Below are positions 12,901 to 27,900 of a stretch of DNA of 64,000 nt, piece by piece. The translations under genes were made by a program, and so were the position numbers. Below the pieces are notes generated by a model that ran no database searches, was not told where the DNA came from, and was given only the letters and a program-made list of their open reading frames with translations. Origin of the DNA: Lepeophtheirus salmonis (lineage: Eukaryota; Arthropoda; Copepoda; Siphonostomatoida; Caligidae); NCBI RefSeq assembly GCF_016086655.4, contig NC_052140.2, positions 8,246,001-8,310,000 of the forward strand, in the 5' to 3' direction. Numbering within the stretch: position 1 is the stretch's first letter; each line of letters opens with the position of its first letter.

Positions 12901-15900
12901 GTTGCAAGGATTGAATTTCACCTTTCTGCTGATGGAGTCTCAAATTTCGAAATAGAAAAAGAAAGTACGACATCCGGGAAAACTTATACAGTGAGCCATT
13001 TGATAAATTATAATTTTTAAAAAGCCACTAACTTAGAATTTCAGCAACTTCTGCTATCAAATCGATTGCATATCCTTCAAACACATCGTTTCCTGTGAGG
13101 CGTTTTGATGAGTCGCGATACATAGAGTATGGAGGGCTCTGCAATTAAAATAAAAATAGTTAAGGAAATAATAAGGAACGTGCACTCTTTTAATTTCATT
13201 CCTTTTTTGACCAACTGAGGGCTATTTTTTAAAGAGTAGAAGGGTTATGAAATAAAAGAGAGAGTTGAATTAAAACAATTGTGTAATCAATGTCTACTTG
13301 AGTTAAAATATTTTTTTGGGTTGATCTATTTATTTGATGTTATCAGAACAATAATTATCAAATAAACTTTTTAAGTTCATGAAGAAATTTATAGCATGAT
13401 TGTTTTAAAGCAATTCACTCTTTCATTTCATAGCTATTTACTTATAGAAAAGTAGGGAAAATAGCCAGAAAAAAAAGAAGAGAAAATCGTGACTGTTCCC
13501 TGTATAGGAAGATATTTATTAATAATTTGTGAATTCTCTTACATATATTGTTGTAACTACAAGGGTTTTGTTCTGCAAGGACTCCACAATTTCAGTATAG
13601 CTCTCTGTAAAATTACGAGTAAAATTGACCCCTGTATTATCGTTCCAAGTTCCAACTTTGACGAGTCCATCTTTTTTTAACTCAATTACTTCCAGAACAA
13701 AGTCTGTTCTAAGCCCATGTTGATCAAATATAATTTTCCCTGTAAGGCCATTCATTTCCACCTATAAAACAAATCAATTTACATCATCGTATCTTTTTAA
13801 ATATCACTTTGGCTGACAAGTCCTGGGTTTCCCGCATAGATGGTGCTATTTGATAAAATTCACCTCATTTTCAATTAGTACCAGCCTTCAAACGACAGCT
13901 GTCAAAATTTCATGACAATCTTTCTTTGGTTTGTGAGTTTTTGTACAAAGTGTGAACCTACTTTTTTTTAGTTCCAAAACAATGGATCAAAAACAATTTC
14001 ATGTTCTAAATTTACAATGCTTCTTGATGGGAAAAAAATGCTGTTCAAGCAAAGCAATGGCTTGAAAAGTGTTATGGGACTCTGCTACATAAAACTAATA
14101 TGAAAACAAAAACAAATTTTTTCTGGGACTTTTCAGCTCCTGCCTTATAATAGGGCAGCGATTTTCAAACTGGGAGACACCTTCACTTGGGGATGAGAGA
14201 GTTCTTAAAGGAGGGCGCCAAACCGGAAAAATAATTGTAATTGTAAAAACCGTTAGCCAACAAAATACAAATAAAATGTTAAAATTGTACTGGTGGGCCT
14301 AAGAAATGGGATTAGAGGCGCCAAAACCCATTTAAAAGTTGTAGGAAGGGTAGCTTTTAATAATAACGTCATTTTTGGATGAAAACTTAGTCCATATTCG
14401 CGCAATTTTTCCTTGTTATTGCATTCAAGACGTGAGGGACAATCATCCCCCTATTTTGAGGCTTAGGGAGTGGATGGAGGGGTTTGCTGGGGCTCTCCCC
14501 AACTTTGAAAACCTCTTCTGTATACATACCAATTTCATATAATTAACGAGAGAACTTCCGTGTTGCCATGTTTCGACTCCATTACAAGAGATGGATTTTG
14601 TGTCAATACTTCGTGACCGATCTAAATCTTGAAGAGCTTGAGCGAATAAATGAACTGCGTCATACATCAGAGCTGTTTCAGTCTGCCCAATCACAAAGTA
14701 GAATGTTATATATACGGAAGAATAAATAATTGTTTAGAGTGATAGTACCTTAATGCCCATTGAGGTCACATCAGATACCCTTCCATAGCGCATTTCCCCA
14801 AAAATCCAATCTTCAACGACCTTACGTATTTCAATACGATTGGGATCCAAGAGACGATATGCTGTTAGATTAGTTCCACCATATTTGAATTCTTCCAAGT
14901 TTACCATATGTAGATCCTGTAACAAAAAAGAATATTATTTATTTTTTTTGAGAAATTTGATTTTTAAAAACAAACCAAGTGGAGCTCTAATTTTGTACAA
15001 AAATATATTAAATCTGCCAAAATGAACCCATATCAAAAGATGATTAATATTTTAATTAAAATCACATTTCTAAAACAAATCCAACAAACTAGAAAGGATG
15101 CAATTCGGACAGGGACAGTTGAGTTATACCACATGTGCATGATAAGACTAAAAAAAAACTTCATAGCCATAGAAGCGTCCGCAGGCCTATATTTTGGGGT
15201 CATCTTTGGATTTTTTCCAAAAAAGCTATTCACAAAAAATATAACTTATTGGATTTGTTTTTAAAAAATCCATAGTTATTCTCAAAAAATTAAATTTATT
15301 GGAAACCAATTTCTCAAAAATCCAAAACTGTTCATTAAAAATTAATTTTTTGGAAAAAAATTTCAAAATTATATTTTTTAGAAAAAAAATTTCAAAAATT
15401 CACAGCTATCCACAAAAAATTAAATTTTTTGGAATAAAAAGTGCAAAACTACACAGCTGCTTACAAAAATTAAACTTTTTGGAAAAAAATCTCAAAAACC
15501 TAATGCTGTGCACAAAAAAGTTTTTGTAAAAAAAAATTATGTAATATATTTTCTAGTAATAATCAAAAATTTCTTAATTTGGGAGAGGCTATAGCCCCTC
15601 CAGTCCATCTTCTGTGGACGCCCCTGAGCGACAGGATGCCGCAGACATCCAAATGTCAATGGCTGGAAACTTTAAATAAAAATTTAGAATTAATTTCTAA
15701 TTAAAACAGATAAAATGTAAGACTTGCTCAAGATTTCTTGAGCGGACTAATGCTCTGTCTGTTAATATAAAACAATCTTGTCAAAAATCAAGAAATAAGT
15801 AAATCCAAAATCATTTTTTTTAGTTAATATATTTTTGATTTCTATTTTTAAACACCGGCCTTTAATATTATTTGAATCTTTCATTATAATTGTACCATAA

Positions 15901-18900
15901 GGTAAGAATATTTTTTGTGGAAATATTCCATTGAACTAAAATTAAGTATAGTTGGTACTATCTTATTAAGTATTTATTAGAATAATATTCTTTGTAGATA
16001 TGAGCGGAAAGTGATTAATTAATCAAAGATTCGTATCGAGTAATGTAGATATCGAATGGTGCATTTAAATCTAAAAATTTGTATCTTGTCATTGTTCAAA
16101 TTGTCAAGATTACCCTATTGATTTTCTAATTCTTGTATTTTTACATACAGGCGTTATCTATTAGTTGAATGTTTGTTTATGGCAGCTGTCGGGGGACAGG
16201 GGTAAATTACCCCGAATTGGGTAATGTAAAAACATTTGTAGGTAATTGAGGACAGTGAAGACAATCTTCGTCTATGTGAAATGAAGGAAACAGTCACAAG
16301 GCACTTGACCAAACTCGCGAAAAGGTTCCGTGACTACTTTTTAGATTTTTTTTTCAAAAATCTATAACTTTTCATAAAAAATCAAATATTCAGGAAATTT
16401 ATTTTTCAAAAATTAGATTTTGTTAGAAAAAAATGTCAAATATCTATAACTATTTACCAAAATTCATAGGTGTTCTTAAAAAATTAAATTTTTTGGAAAA
16501 AAATTAAGAAATTAAATTTTTGAAATCATAGGTAGATGTTAATACAATCTACCTACTTCTTTAATAATGAATAAAAAAAAGAAAGTGCACACACATCGAC
16601 CAATTTACCTTTTCTGATCCCTTGTCTTTACAGATAACCCTTCTTTAGTAATGATGTGTAGGCCTCTTTGAAAGTATTGATATGAAGAAGATAACTATTT
16701 TTGTATTTTGAATATATTTATGTATGTACGTACACCTAAATATTTATTTAATAGTTGTTAAGTTTCGTTCACTTATTTGTTAAAAAAATGATACTGAACT
16801 AACACTTATATAGCATAATCAAGTTATTGATTAATCAAAAAATTCAACACACTTTCAGTTTCCTAATTTAATTTTAAAAGTACTTGAATCTGTAATTAGT
16901 CTTTTTTTTTTTGTAACAAATCCTCTTTTGAAATATTTTTTATTTAAGTTTCTTGAGTTTAAAAAAACAAACTTTTTATTAAAGTTGTATCGGTCCTTAA
17001 CATGAAACTTCAAATAGGTTCCGTGCTTTTTATCCCTAATTTTAAATCACCTTCTACTATGTATCATTCTGACTAATATTATAGTAAAGTACCTCAGTTT
17101 AAATATATAATTAATTTAGTACAACTTTAAGCTTCTTTCAAGCTCGAATGGTACAACTTAGCTCAATGGAGAACGCACTCTGGAGAAGTTATTATCTTAA
17201 ACTCAATGTGCGTAACTTTCAAGTACGTGAATGGTTTACCATTATGAAGACTTTTCAACATTCAAATTTTAAAATGTAACAAAACGTTCCAGCTTATAAA
17301 TTTAATTAGTTTGATGTTACTTAATATTTATAATTTCTTTCCATTTTGGAGGGATAAAAGGAAAAATTTATAGAACTGAAAAAATTAAGCTGCTTATTAA
17401 AGATATCCATCGAACAAGTGTTATGTATTAGTAGGGAGTTGATTATTGGTTAAATTGTGGTGTGGCATAAATTTAAATAAAAATATATGTTATTGAGAGC
17501 AAAGTATGAATGATCCTATTAATTATTCCTTTCTATTTGGAAAATTCTAACATATCAACGAGCATGGAAAACTATAGTTTAAATTATAGCTCAAATATAT
17601 GTGTATGGAAAAGAAAATAATATTTGACCATTCAATTAGCTCCAAGAGCCACGAACAAAGCTTCAATAAATGATTCAACTCCTTGCGTCGTATTGTAAAT
17701 CCTTCTTAATAAAATTCCGTATATGATATACTTACAAATGATGTAATGAGGTAATTGTGATAAGGTGTCATCATACCGATTTGTAAAGCTTGTTTGAGTA
17801 TAGTTTGAATCTTCTCAAACGAACAGTCCAAAATGATGTGAACTTCCCCAGTCTTTTTCACTTCTTTAAGTAAAGCTCTGTGAAAAAAAAAAAAAGATTA
17901 TTAATGTCATAATTTATTCTTAAATATATTGCAAAGCCATTATAGTGTCATGATATGCGCATCGAGTATTCATAAAATAAAACCCCTTGCAACTTGGCTT
18001 AATATTCAAATAATTATGTACATATAATAATTTTTTTCCCCATGTAATATAATATGAAAACAGAAGACATTAAAAAAAGCATTATCACATGTTATGAGTC
18101 CAACCAGACAATAGAAATAACTAATTGAATGAACATGATAAAGTTTTCACCATATAAACATACTCGTATTATAAGTCCAAACTAAGCATTGAAAAACTTA
18201 TAAAAACCCTTTTTCATAGAATGTTTTATTTGTTGAGAATTTAAAAAAATTATTTGAAGAATGTCATAGCTTATATTATGGAAAAATATTCAATGTACAA
18301 TTAAAAAAAAAAAAGTATTTAGAAACTATGCATCTCCAAGGATTTTTACCCATGTTGTAGTGATCCATTTTGTATCGGGGAATATTAGGAAATAGTCAAC
18401 ATTATCATAATATTTTTTCCAATTTCAATGCGAATTTCATGCGGTCATGTATCGGAAAAGGAAGATACTTCTAACTTGATTATCCATCTAAGAGATGTAC
18501 AAATTCAGATTTCAAATTTCACGAGGAAGGACGGGAAGGGAATTCCTCCGAGGAAAACTCCCGGACCTCATAAGGGAGTAGATTGGACTCTTTCCTTGGG
18601 AATGAGATACCAGGATCGAAACAATAAAGCAATTCATTCACGATGAGCAAAGAATTTTAATACTGCAATATGGGATCACTTAAAAAATATACCATGGAAC
18701 AAGAATTCTTGGAGATGCATATTTTTGAAAATTATACACTGAATATTATTCTATGATACCGTCCCATTAGAAAGTCTTGGAACATAATGATCGTTTATTA
18801 ATTAATTACACATTGCGGTTTGAAATGAAATTCTAAACAATATTTTTTTATTGGAACTTGTTTATTACTCATTAGAGAACATTATTTATGAATTTGAGCA

Positions 18901-21900
18901 CCTTCGGCCTCAATCACACGCTTCATGCTATCCCAGAACGCTTTGCACACGTTGACAACGTAGTGCATTGACATTTATTGCCACTCTTTCTCAACGGATT
19001 GCTTTAGGGACTCAATACTGCTGTGACGTTGTCTACAGGCCTTGCTTTCAATTCACCCCCAGAGGCTTTAATCAAGCGGATTAAGGTAGGGAAGAAGTCT
19101 TTCTGCCAGAACTTCATTTTATAGGCCATCAAATACTTCACTATTTTTTCCGTATTTTGCAGGAGCACCGTCCTGTTGAAAGCAATAATCGGCTTTCTTT
19201 GATTGCTTTGTGATCATAGGGAAACACTTTTGTCTGCCAAATCATTAAGTAATCCTTGCTAATAAATCTGTATCAAATTGCCTTCATTTTGTAACCTTCA
19301 GAGGAAACAATACCGATCATCATTATTGAAGCAGAATGTTGGGTAGTGGACACTGTATGGAGGTTCTAGTTGACTTTTCCAAAACATACAACCCGATAAT
19401 TCTGCAGATTGTACACGGGATCCACTGTAATATATTCTCGTCCGAAAAGAACAATATTCGGTTTCTGTGATACCTCAGGTAATTGTAAAGCTTTTTGCGC
19501 CGATCAAATCGTTATTGTTGTTGTTAAGTGAGCAAGGATCGTTCAATATGTCGGAGAGACTTGCCACCAGCTTTTTTACGCTATTGGGCACCGTGGAACG
19601 GCTCACAGGTCACTTCTTCGCTAAGTCCGTCTTTGTCATCTTGGAATTTTTCAAAAAAGCTTTTTTTTTGCCATATCATATAATCGGCCTTCCACTTTTA
19701 TGACGATCACTGATGTCTTTACTGTTGTTGTCCTTAACCCTGACTCTCAAGACTTTGGTTCTGCAGACAAGGATCTTTACAATATCAGAATTGCTAAATC
19801 CGGCACAGACTAAACGAGTCCCTTCTTGCCTTTTTTACTCCATTTTCGATAATATTTAGCCTAGAGACTTGATAAATAATGCTTTCAAAAAGTAGTTAAT
19901 CAAGTATTCTTTTTTGCAAACGCAACTTTTGTACATAATTAAGCAAAACCTCTCAAAATGCAACTAAAGTTATGTTTCAAAACTTTTTGACCGCCCGATA
20001 TAAGCTATGATATTCCTCATCACTATGTATTATGAATATGTAAATTTCCAGCCTCCAAACAAAAATATATTAAGTTCAGATATTCTTCTTCAAGACACCT
20101 CAAATTGAAATGTCTATGGGGTCGAGGTCATGGCTAAAGTAGTATTAATGTAAAGCCTGGGCTAGTGTAATTAATTATGATCAATTTTATCCACAAAAAT
20201 AGATATGTGTTCAAAGAACTTTAAGGCACTAATAAGAACATGGATGTGGGATGAGTTCATTTCCAAAACCACAATTAGAACAATGATATGACATAGGTTC
20301 ACAAAGCCATTTGTCAACCACTTGTCTTATTTTTATGGAAAACAAGATGCCCTGAAGACATCCGTTAATCGGCGGTGGAGGATCTTGGAAAAAGACTACA
20401 TTGCTAATATTTAAAAGGTGTTCCGGAGGTAGTTGGAGGCTGCCACTGATGGTGGCCAGATTAATAATTAATGGGAATTGTTGGAGTAAAAATATTATAA
20501 AATAAAATTTTCTATGTACAACATTATCCTCATCAATTATGAGTATTGAAATGACTGCTTGGAGGCAGGTATCAGTACTTATTCTACACTCGGTATTTCC
20601 AGGGAAATAACTGGCTTTGAACCTAATCAGTACCATTAGAATGAACAATTCGGCACGTCAATCAGAAAGCTAGTTTGCTAATTTTAACCAATAGGACTTC
20701 AAAACTAAAATACCTTTGGAACAAAACTCGGATGAAATCAACTGGTTTTTTAATAAATCATGAATGACTCTGTATATTATATAAATAAAGCTGATATAAG
20801 AAGAAAAAAAAACTATGAACTTGTACCATTAAACAGGTATATCAATGTAATGAAACGGAAAAGTGAAAATATGTTTGGTTGAAAAATGGTTAAGGAAATG
20901 AACTTTTCATATGTCAGTTATTTCATTTGATTGCAAAAAACGGAGTTTGTATGAAAAAATGTACTTGTATACTAAATTTAATAAATTATGAGTTGTTGAG
21001 GGGATGAACTTTGTATTGATTTGATGCAGAATGACCCACATAACATATAAAAAGAAACAAACTGAATAAAGATCTATTTTTCTTACCTATAGTCATCATT
21101 GATTGGCAATTGACGAACTGAAATTTTTACGTCAGAGTTGATTGGAGATTTGAGAAGTTCTTGAAGTCGCATCAAGCCTTGATTGTCTTCATACAATATT
21201 GTATACGACATCCAACCAAAGGATTCAATCAAGTCCACATATGCCTTTGTGTAGGAAGATGAAATGCAAAATATCAAATCCCTTTTTGATTATCTGATTC
21301 TTACCTTGGATATAGTTTTTGGATGAGGATATAAATTGACTGAGTATGCATCATTTTTGAGCCTATAATCCCAACGTGTTTCTATGTGAGGGATTTCCAT
21401 GGCATCACAAATGGATTGGACATGACTTGAGGTTGTTCCAGACTGTGGGCCAAAGAGTGCTGCCACACCCGTTCTGAGTAAATGACAAACTATAATAACA
21501 TGAAGGAATTTTTAATTAGGCTATTAAATAACACAATAACAAAAAAAAAAAAAAATAATAATGGACAATTGGTAGAGCGCAAACCTTCTCTTAAAATCAA
21601 ATTGAGTATTCGATGTTAATTTTTTCAACACTGAAGTCTCGTCGATTATGGGGTTTTAACGTATTGCATGACCTTGACCTCTCAAATTTTAATTTTAGTT
21701 ATGTATTTAAATTTATTCAAAAATTATGGTCAATTTTGTGTTTTTTCTTACTACAATACCTCTGATAAATAAAATACCATGTCACACAACAAGCTGTGAA
21801 CGTACAATAAAATAAGCAACCAATGATTCAGCTCAAGTTTATGGACAAGAGATACGGGACAGCTAAATTAGAGAAAAATTAAAATTGGGTTTTTATTTTC

Positions 21901-24900
21901 CCTATTAATGAAACAAAAAAATAATTGGAATAATTTTCCATTCATAGTTTCTTTTTGAAAGATTATCGAAAAGAAAAGATTAAAATATTCATATTAAATG
22001 AAAAATATCAAACTTATAGAATATAAAAATAAAAAATATGCTTAAATATAAATAAATGAACCCTAGAAATTAAGGAATACTAAAGAAAAGGTCCTATTTT
22101 TATGAGTTTATAGACATTTTTTGTTGTCCATAATTATAAATTGGTAGAATAAGTTGTCTTATTTGACATAAATGAATAGCGAAAGTATATTCGATAATAA
22201 TATATTAGACATTTGGTATCAAAAAATGGGATTTGAGTACTAAAAATGAAGAGAAAGTCAAAGTTAATGTGCGTAATACACTGTACCAAAAGAGAACATT
22301 TATTTATTGGCTGCATGTTTGGAACTATAATATTCATACCATGAGTTAGAGAAAAATTGATAAAATATCGTTTCAATATATAAATGTTTAATCTATAATA
22401 CTTAAAAAAAATCATTTTACAGAAACAACATCAAAGTTTCATTTTTTTCGACATTTTACAGATTTTTAAATCAAAACTTGTACATGAAGGACCATTTTTT
22501 TTTTTTTTGATTTTGATAGTTATTAGTTCGAAGAATAAAATGCAAAGTAAAAAACACCCGGGGATTCCAAATTCCCTACTTTTGTCATTACATTACTATC
22601 TAATATACAATCTTCCTACAAAGTTTAAAAAAAATAGAGTATACTTAATCCTGCTCTACTAAATCAATAATAACATTTTTTATGGCATATACCTCAAAAA
22701 ATTGAATAGGCTCGTACTGTGAACATTAATAACCTTCCTACAAATTTTCGCCAAAATTGATTTATAACTTTTTACGTAATCCTGCTGAGAAACAATCAAA
22801 TAAACAAACGTAGGTTATTTCATAACTTTGAAGTAATAATTAAATCAGCTCAAACTATATGGTATATATTGCAAAATATTTGGGTAGAAAAGGTTTAATT
22901 GAATTCTACAAATTTAATTAGGATATGATGCATGTAACACATCATGTCGGGGATATTTCCTTTCTTATTTGAAGGTTAGCCATTTGTACATTACACATTA
23001 AATTAAATGGTCAGCATATTTTTAATACAATTAATTTTTAAGGGATATCTTTCGCTTTTATATTATGTCCAGAGATGTAAAAAAGGTACACATCCTAGAA
23101 AGTGTGTAGATTTAAGAAATCGAGTTCTTAATAATTAAATTTCCTATTTTAAGGTTTGAAGTGTCATAAGGAGACAAAGGTATTCGAGTAATCTCTGTCA
23201 ATAGATATGTCGTCTCTAAAAGTTACCGTATTTTTTTAACATCCTCTCTAACGTCGTTTTTAGGTTCACACCATGGGTTCAACCTGTTTCACATCGTCAG
23301 ATCCGTGACTAGGGATCTCGTCATACTCAGACAAGTTGGTCTTAATCGATAGTGGGAATATATATATACGAGGGTGTTCTGAAAATCTCGAACCTCGATC
23401 TTGTCAATTTTTGCAAAAAGAACTCACATCAACTCACTCAAATGACTATTATACAACAACTCCGACTCCGAAATTGCTAAAAAACTTGGAGTGTAACTCT
23501 CAACAGATGCTAGATAGATGTGAGTAGCTTTTATTTACGAGTCTTGCCATCTTGACGTAGAGGTCGTACATTTTTTAGACCCCTCTCGTATATAATAGGT
23601 TGGTACATAGAAATCAATCATTTTTCCAATAGATGCCTTTAGTAATGTGTATCTCACGGTGTAATAGTGCGTTTGGTGTACGTTAGATGACGTAAAAAGA
23701 TAATATTTTGCACTAAAAGAGAAAATACGCCATATTTAATAATTTTTCCTCGAACAAGGCGAAAGTGCAATCAAAGTTGCTAAAAATGTGAATTGTATTT
23801 CATATTCCTGAACCGTTGACATGGTTTCGTCGATTCTATTCCGATACTTTTGATGTCAAAGATACACCATGCTCTAGAAAACCAATTGTCAAAAATGAGG
23901 ATAAAATAATGGAAATCTTAGAGAACTGACCGTCATGTGAGCATTATTTGAATTGCTAAGGAGATAAACACTAATGAAAAATAAAATCCATTGAAAATAA
24001 TAGATTTTTGGAATGTAATTTATTTTTACTTAAATTTATATTTTGATATTCTATGGCGTACTGTTTCCATTTTGATTATTCTCAATGTAAAATGACCTCA
24101 TGTATTATTTTATAACGATTCATGCGATATTTGCTTATTTAATCACATTTGCTACCAAAGTTAAACGAATCTCTCCGTAAAGGATCGTTCCCTACTTTTC
24201 AAACTATTTAGAATCTCCATGCGTAAACGAATTAGCTTCTTCAAGACCTCTCTTAAATGTATCGTTGATGACAATATCTCGTAATGGGGATTGGAAAATG
24301 GAGAAACGATGGAGTTGGACCCAGAGGTGTATTTACAAAAAAATAATAATTGTTGTTTTGTCCAAGTCAAGGTCAAGTCCTCACATATCTATAATATATC
24401 GATTAAAGGCAACTTGTTTGCGTATGTGAGGATTCCTTTAAGGCAAAAGTAAACATTTGACCTATTTTTGATAGAATGCTATGCAAGAATTTTGAATGAC
24501 TTTTTATTTAAAAAAAGAAGAAAGATAAGGGGTTACCTTAATTTAACTTTGTGATATTTTTTGGCAAATGTATTCTGAATTTGGATATTTAAAAAAAAAT
24601 TACTATTAAATACATTTACAACAATCACTGTCTTTTGCTTAATATATATATGTATAAAATCTACAATTTTTTTAGGAGGGCTTACAAATTTTGCTTTCGT
24701 AAAATAGAAGATAACATCTTAAGAAATTCTTAATTTTACCCTCCGCATTTCATGAGCACACTCACACGTAGCTACACATGTATTATTTAGACGTTCTTTC
24801 CTCAAGAATAAAAAAAATAATAATAGCAGAGTCAGAAAAAAAAAAAAAAATTGATGAGCATGGAAATTTCATCTAAAGTATAATTCGTTATATTTTTAAA

Positions 24901-27900
24901 ATAATTCATTGGAAGACCGGCTATTTAGGGTTATATTTGAAGACTAATCATGAATTAGTAACCCAATTTCCTTGGGTCATTCTTAATTATCTATGCGATA
25001 AGTTGAAATAGAATGAGAAAAATGAATCAAATCTATATTAATGACTCATGGTCAGCGATGAATATTATTAAACAATTTACGGGGATGAATATCCTCAATT
25101 CAAGTCTGAGTCCAACGTGGATTAACATCTATTACTCCGAAACAAATCATCAGTGTTTCTCTGCTTCTTTCATAAGCTCACGCAAATTTTCAATCCGGCT
25201 TGGTGTCTATCAAACGGGTTCTCTATGGTATTAATCAAATATTAACACATGATCTTACCTTGTGTTTATCAGGAATGAAGGTCTTGTCAAATAAGATTAA
25301 AACGACCCATAATGGTAACGCTCTGAACAAATAAAAGGAGAGAGTTGATGATTTGGATCAAGAAATTGCTGTTCATCTATCGAATTCTGAGTCATCAATA
25401 CGTTTTTGTAACAGAATTTGTGTTCATATCAGTAATTGCTAAATCGCAAAAATGATTAAATATTATAACAATTTTGTTATTCTTAATTGCAAAATTGTTA
25501 TCGGCAAGAATTGGATTTAATATTATGAAGTACCGTAAAAATCACTTCCATTGTCATTGTTGAGACCATTAAAATTATAAACAAGATATTGAAATTTAAA
25601 TGCATGTCACACATTTATCAGAGTTTCACTTATACATAAATGAAATTGTTCACTGTACTACTTAAAAATAAAAAAAGAAGATCTTTATCTAATGTTAATT
25701 TGATAGTTTGTAATCTTCTTTTTTTTAAATTAAAATATTTAATTGTCAGATTAAGTGTTTCTTTTATTTATAATTATTATAAAAAAAATTAAAACAACTA
25801 ATCTACTTCAATCTGTTGAATCACTCCAGGATCCTTCCGAAAGACAGAAACAATGCTAAAGAAATATGGCAAAACACTCCAATATCCCTTTTCTCAAAAA
25901 AGAGTTCCTCAACACCATCACTCTACTAAACAAAAGAACCAAAGCAGAGTCAACTGAACTTTTCTTGGAGCTTTGTTTGAGTAAGAAGATAATTCCACCT
26001 AGCTTCAGAGTGAACAAGACCCCTACTAAGAAGCTGATTAAAACAGCCTGCAAATCATGGGACGCTGCATCCCTTCAAACATCTCTTTCATATCTTAAAA
26101 TACGATTTTTAAAATAGAATTTAGAGTCAATAGTATGAGATTGATTTATCTTGATCAAAAACTCAAGCTTGTTCACATGGCATTAAATAACGAAAATTAA
26201 GACAAGCATAAAGTTCATAAACCTCGTTGACAAAAGGGAGTTCTCAATGGAAATATCTTCCGAGGACAAAGCAAGGAGGAAGATTTTATGGCGTAAGTCA
26301 AAAGGAGACTCTGATCCAACCAAAATTAATTTCCAGAACTTTAATCAAACTCCAAAATCTTCAAAATCAAATGGAAGAAAGTTCATTAAGAGAAGAAGAT
26401 AAAAAATGCACCGAGATAGGAAATAGAAGGAATCCATCTACCTGATCCGCAACTTTTCCAAGTTTTCATTCTGTGACCGCATTACAGTTGAATCTCTCAG
26501 AAGTTATGGGGGACTTCAGAAGATTTGAAAGACGACTCGAATGGAAAGAGTTTTTTCACTTCAAAGAAGATAATCAAGAAGAAGAAAAACCTTCACATTC
26601 CATCTTAGAGAAAGATAAGACCAGCATACCTTCGAGCACAAGTACAGAACTCAACATGTTCTTTAATATTTATTTAATATTCTTTTGTATTTATTTAATG
26701 CTGTGAAAAGTGAAATTATTGGATCACAAAAGAATAAAGCCATTTCTAACCTGAACATGGGAAAGAAGCCATGATACAACTGATCAAGCTCCAAAGAGAC
26801 CGAGGTACAGTCATTAGTCAACTTCACCCCACAATAAAATTCACTTGTCATATGGCTTCCAGAACAAATCCACAGCTTTCCTTGACACTACTATCTCCAT
26901 CAAAAAATGCAAGTTGATTACTGATCTTTACAGGAAAGAATATTACAGAGTTCAGTACTTGCTTCCTTCTTCCTCATATCCTGTCCATGTCTCTAAAAAC
27001 ATCTCTTACAATCTGGCAAACAGAATTGTTGGGATATTCAGTGACTCTGAACAAAGAAAGCAAAGGATGGTGGAAATGAAGGAGATGTTGATGAGTAGAA
27101 GTGACTCTGTAAGAGTTGTTGAAGACTGTCTGAACAGAGCCATGACCCTAAGAAGAGAAGAAGCACTCAAACCCAGTGTCAAAGTGGAATGTAATCGAGT
27201 TGTATTTCCCATCACACTTTACCCACAGTTACCAAGTGTTTCACAGATTATTCAGAAACACTGGAACATATAAGTCAAGGATCCCACAATGAAACAAAAC
27301 TTACGATTTCCACCAATGGTTGCATTTAAACAATCAGGAAATATCAAAACTATGATTTTTAAGACCAAAGTTCCGGAACTGCCAAGTCATAGACCTACCA
27401 GGTTATATGTGGGGCTCAAAAAGTGCAAGAAGGACAGATGTAATAGCTGCCCATTTCTTGATATTAATAAAGAAGTATGTGCTACTCAATCAAAAACTGT
27501 AGTACATATTCGTCATTTGGTTGACTGTGAGACAACTGGAGTAATATAATGCATTACTTGCTCAAAACCCACAAGTGGAGCCCAATATATAGACCAAACA
27601 GGAAGAAAAATCCAAAGGCAGAGTGAGAGAACATATAGATTACATCAATAAATGAGAGGAAGCTACTGGATTATATTTCACCGGTGCCCACAAGATGCAT
27701 TATATGAAAGTACAAATTAATGAAAAGGTGACTCCAAATACGGAAGTGTAGAGATTGACCAGATATTATTTTCGAAATAATCAGGACCGAGAATTATTAT
27801 TCTGTTAGGACCATGAGCTAGATATGTGACATGCAACATCATTGTAAAATGTTGTTGAAGGGTTTCGACTGCTTTAATACAATATCAAGCTCCGTCGGTA

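Noticed and set aside
20229..20648. 139-codon open frame on the minus strand
   Set aside because: It overlaps antisense a mariner C-terminal fragment on the plus strand and shows no domain of its own.
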